Positions 7,107 to 7,541 of a DNA stretch of 7,541 nucleotides are shown here, piece by piece. The DNA is from BRH-c32 sp041674625 (GTDB lineage: Bacteria; Bacteroidota; Ignavibacteria; Ignavibacteriales; Melioribacteraceae), in NCBI GenBank assembly GCA_041674625.1, contig JBAYVI010000151.1, positions 1 through 7,541 of the forward strand, read 5' to 3'. A program made the position numbers and the translations under genes. Numbering within the stretch: the first letter of the stretch is position 1; every line of letters starts with the position of its first letter. Under the pieces are notes generated by a model, which made no database searches, was not told the DNA's origin, and saw nothing but the letters and a program-made list of their open reading frames with translations.

Positions 7107-7135
7107 AATATAAATAACCATATTTCTGTAATCAA
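7107..7135 (-). promoter_or_regulatory. Candidate promoter for the clpC operon
   Basis: On the minus strand TTGATT (7135-7130) is a fair -35 (4 of 6) and TATATT (7112-7107) a good -10 (5 of 6), with a 17-base spacer. Transcription would start near 7100, giving a leader of about 50 bases that contains the inverted repeat. The region is very AT-rich, and Bacteroidota promoters can differ from this consensus, so this is a prediction only. Confidence 0.45.
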
Positions 7136-7188
7136 GGTACTAAAATAGGCAAAAATTAGATATAACCCGAATTTATAATTCTTGTTTT

Positions 7189-7216
7189 ATGACATATTTA
7201 TTGATAACTTTATAAA
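7189..7216 (+). promoter_or_regulatory. Candidate promoter for floA
   Basis: ATGACA (7189-7194, 5 of 6 to the sigma-70 -35) and TATAAA (7211-7216, 5 of 6 to the -10) are separated by 16 bases. A start near 7223 would leave a leader of about 24 bases that carries the Shine-Dalgarno. The AT-rich background makes chance matches possible. Confidence 0.45.
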
Positions 7217-7234
7217 ATAAAAAGTAAGTCAAAA

Positions 7235-7240
7235 AGGGAG
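7235..7240 (+). promoter_or_regulatory. Shine-Dalgarno of floA
   Basis: AGGGAG ends 6 bases before the ATG at 7247, a well-placed site that fixes the floA start. Confidence 0.75.
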
Positions 7241-7246
7241 CAATAA

Positions 7247-7541
7247 ATGGAAGTTCAAACAGGATTATCCTTATTAATCATATTTGCAACAATTGTTGTA
7301 CTATCATTCTTTTTGTATTTCGTACCAATTGGATTATTTGTAACAGCATATTTTTCCGGAGTAAAAGTAAAAATATTCCGTGATTTAGTAGGAATGCGAC
7401 TTAGAAAAGTTTCACCACAAGTAATTGTAAGGAATTTAATTTCAGCAACGAAAGCAGGTATTGAAGTTGATCTTTCATTATTAGAAGCACATTATCTTGC
7501 TGGCGGTAATCCTACAACGGTGGTAAATGCATTAATTTCAG
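7247..7541 (+). CDS. floA: Flotillin-like protein FloA (UPF0365/YqfA family), N-terminal part
   Basis: The first 98 codons are present and the gene continues beyond the right edge; full-length FloA is about 330 residues. A hydrophobic stretch (about 6-38) is the membrane-inserted hairpin typical of FloA. It is followed by the family signatures LVGMRLRKVSP (47-57), ATKAGIEVD (67-75) and LEAHYLAGGN..TVVNALIS (79-98), which closely match Bacillus FloA as I recall it. FloA forms a membrane scaffold that organises functional membrane microdomains and affects secretion, signalling and membrane fluidity. In many genomes floA follows an nfeD-type gene; here the upstream neighbour is the divergent clpC and any nfeD would have to lie elsewhere. 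Start and Shine-Dalgarno are clear. Identification is firm despite the truncation. Confidence 0.95.
   Translation, partial: MEVQTGLSLLIIFATIVVLSFFLYFVPIGLFVTAYFSGVKVKIFRDLVGMRLRKVSPQVIVRNLISATKAGIEVDLSLLEAHYLAGGNPTTVVNALIS

Noticed and set aside
7226..7246. AGTCAAA near the floA start resembling a CtsR half-site
   Set aside because: Only one heptamer is present, with no second copy at the required spacing, and CtsR belongs to Firmicutes.

Overview
This is an AT-rich window in which all genes but one lie on the minus strand. Reading right to left they form one tight apparent operon: clpC, pyrE, an M64-family metallopeptidase, a GAF-SpoIIE (RsbU-type) phosphatase, a PduS/RnfC-like iron-sulfur flavoprotein, and the first 36 codons of a PduT-like bacterial microcompartment (BMC) shell protein cut off by the left edge. 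Gaps are 8, 8 and 3 bases, then a 4-base ATGA overlap, then 6 bases. On the right, floA (flotillin-like scaffold) starts divergently on the plus strand and leaves the window after 98 codons. The only sizeable non-coding stretch is the 196-base clpC/floA intergenic region. It holds a candidate promoter for each direction and a perfect 9-bp inverted repeat in the clpC leader.

Host: low GC, a ClpC with a UVR motif, a secreted M64 peptidase with an A|Q-type signal peptide end, and a BMC locus suggest a member of the Bacteroidota/Chlorobiota/Ignavibacteriota group. This is inference from gene content and style; there is no rRNA or other phylogenetic marker to settle it.

Function: the right part is housekeeping and stress (protein unfolding and degradation, pyrimidine synthesis, and membrane organisation across the divergent promoter). 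The left part is a BMC electron-transfer module in the same order as pduS-pduT in the Salmonella pdu operon. The SpoIIE-type phosphatase sits between the two parts and overlaps the pduS-like start, so its translation is probably coupled to that of the microcompartment redox protein. No enzyme that would identify the BMC substrate is in view.

No mobile element, CRISPR array, tRNA or rRNA was seen. The less expected signals are a terminator-like hairpin with a T tract inside the start of pyrE, a 12-bp perfect inverted repeat inside the pduS-like gene, the clpC leader palindrome, and an FGF-type ClpP-docking loop in ClpC.
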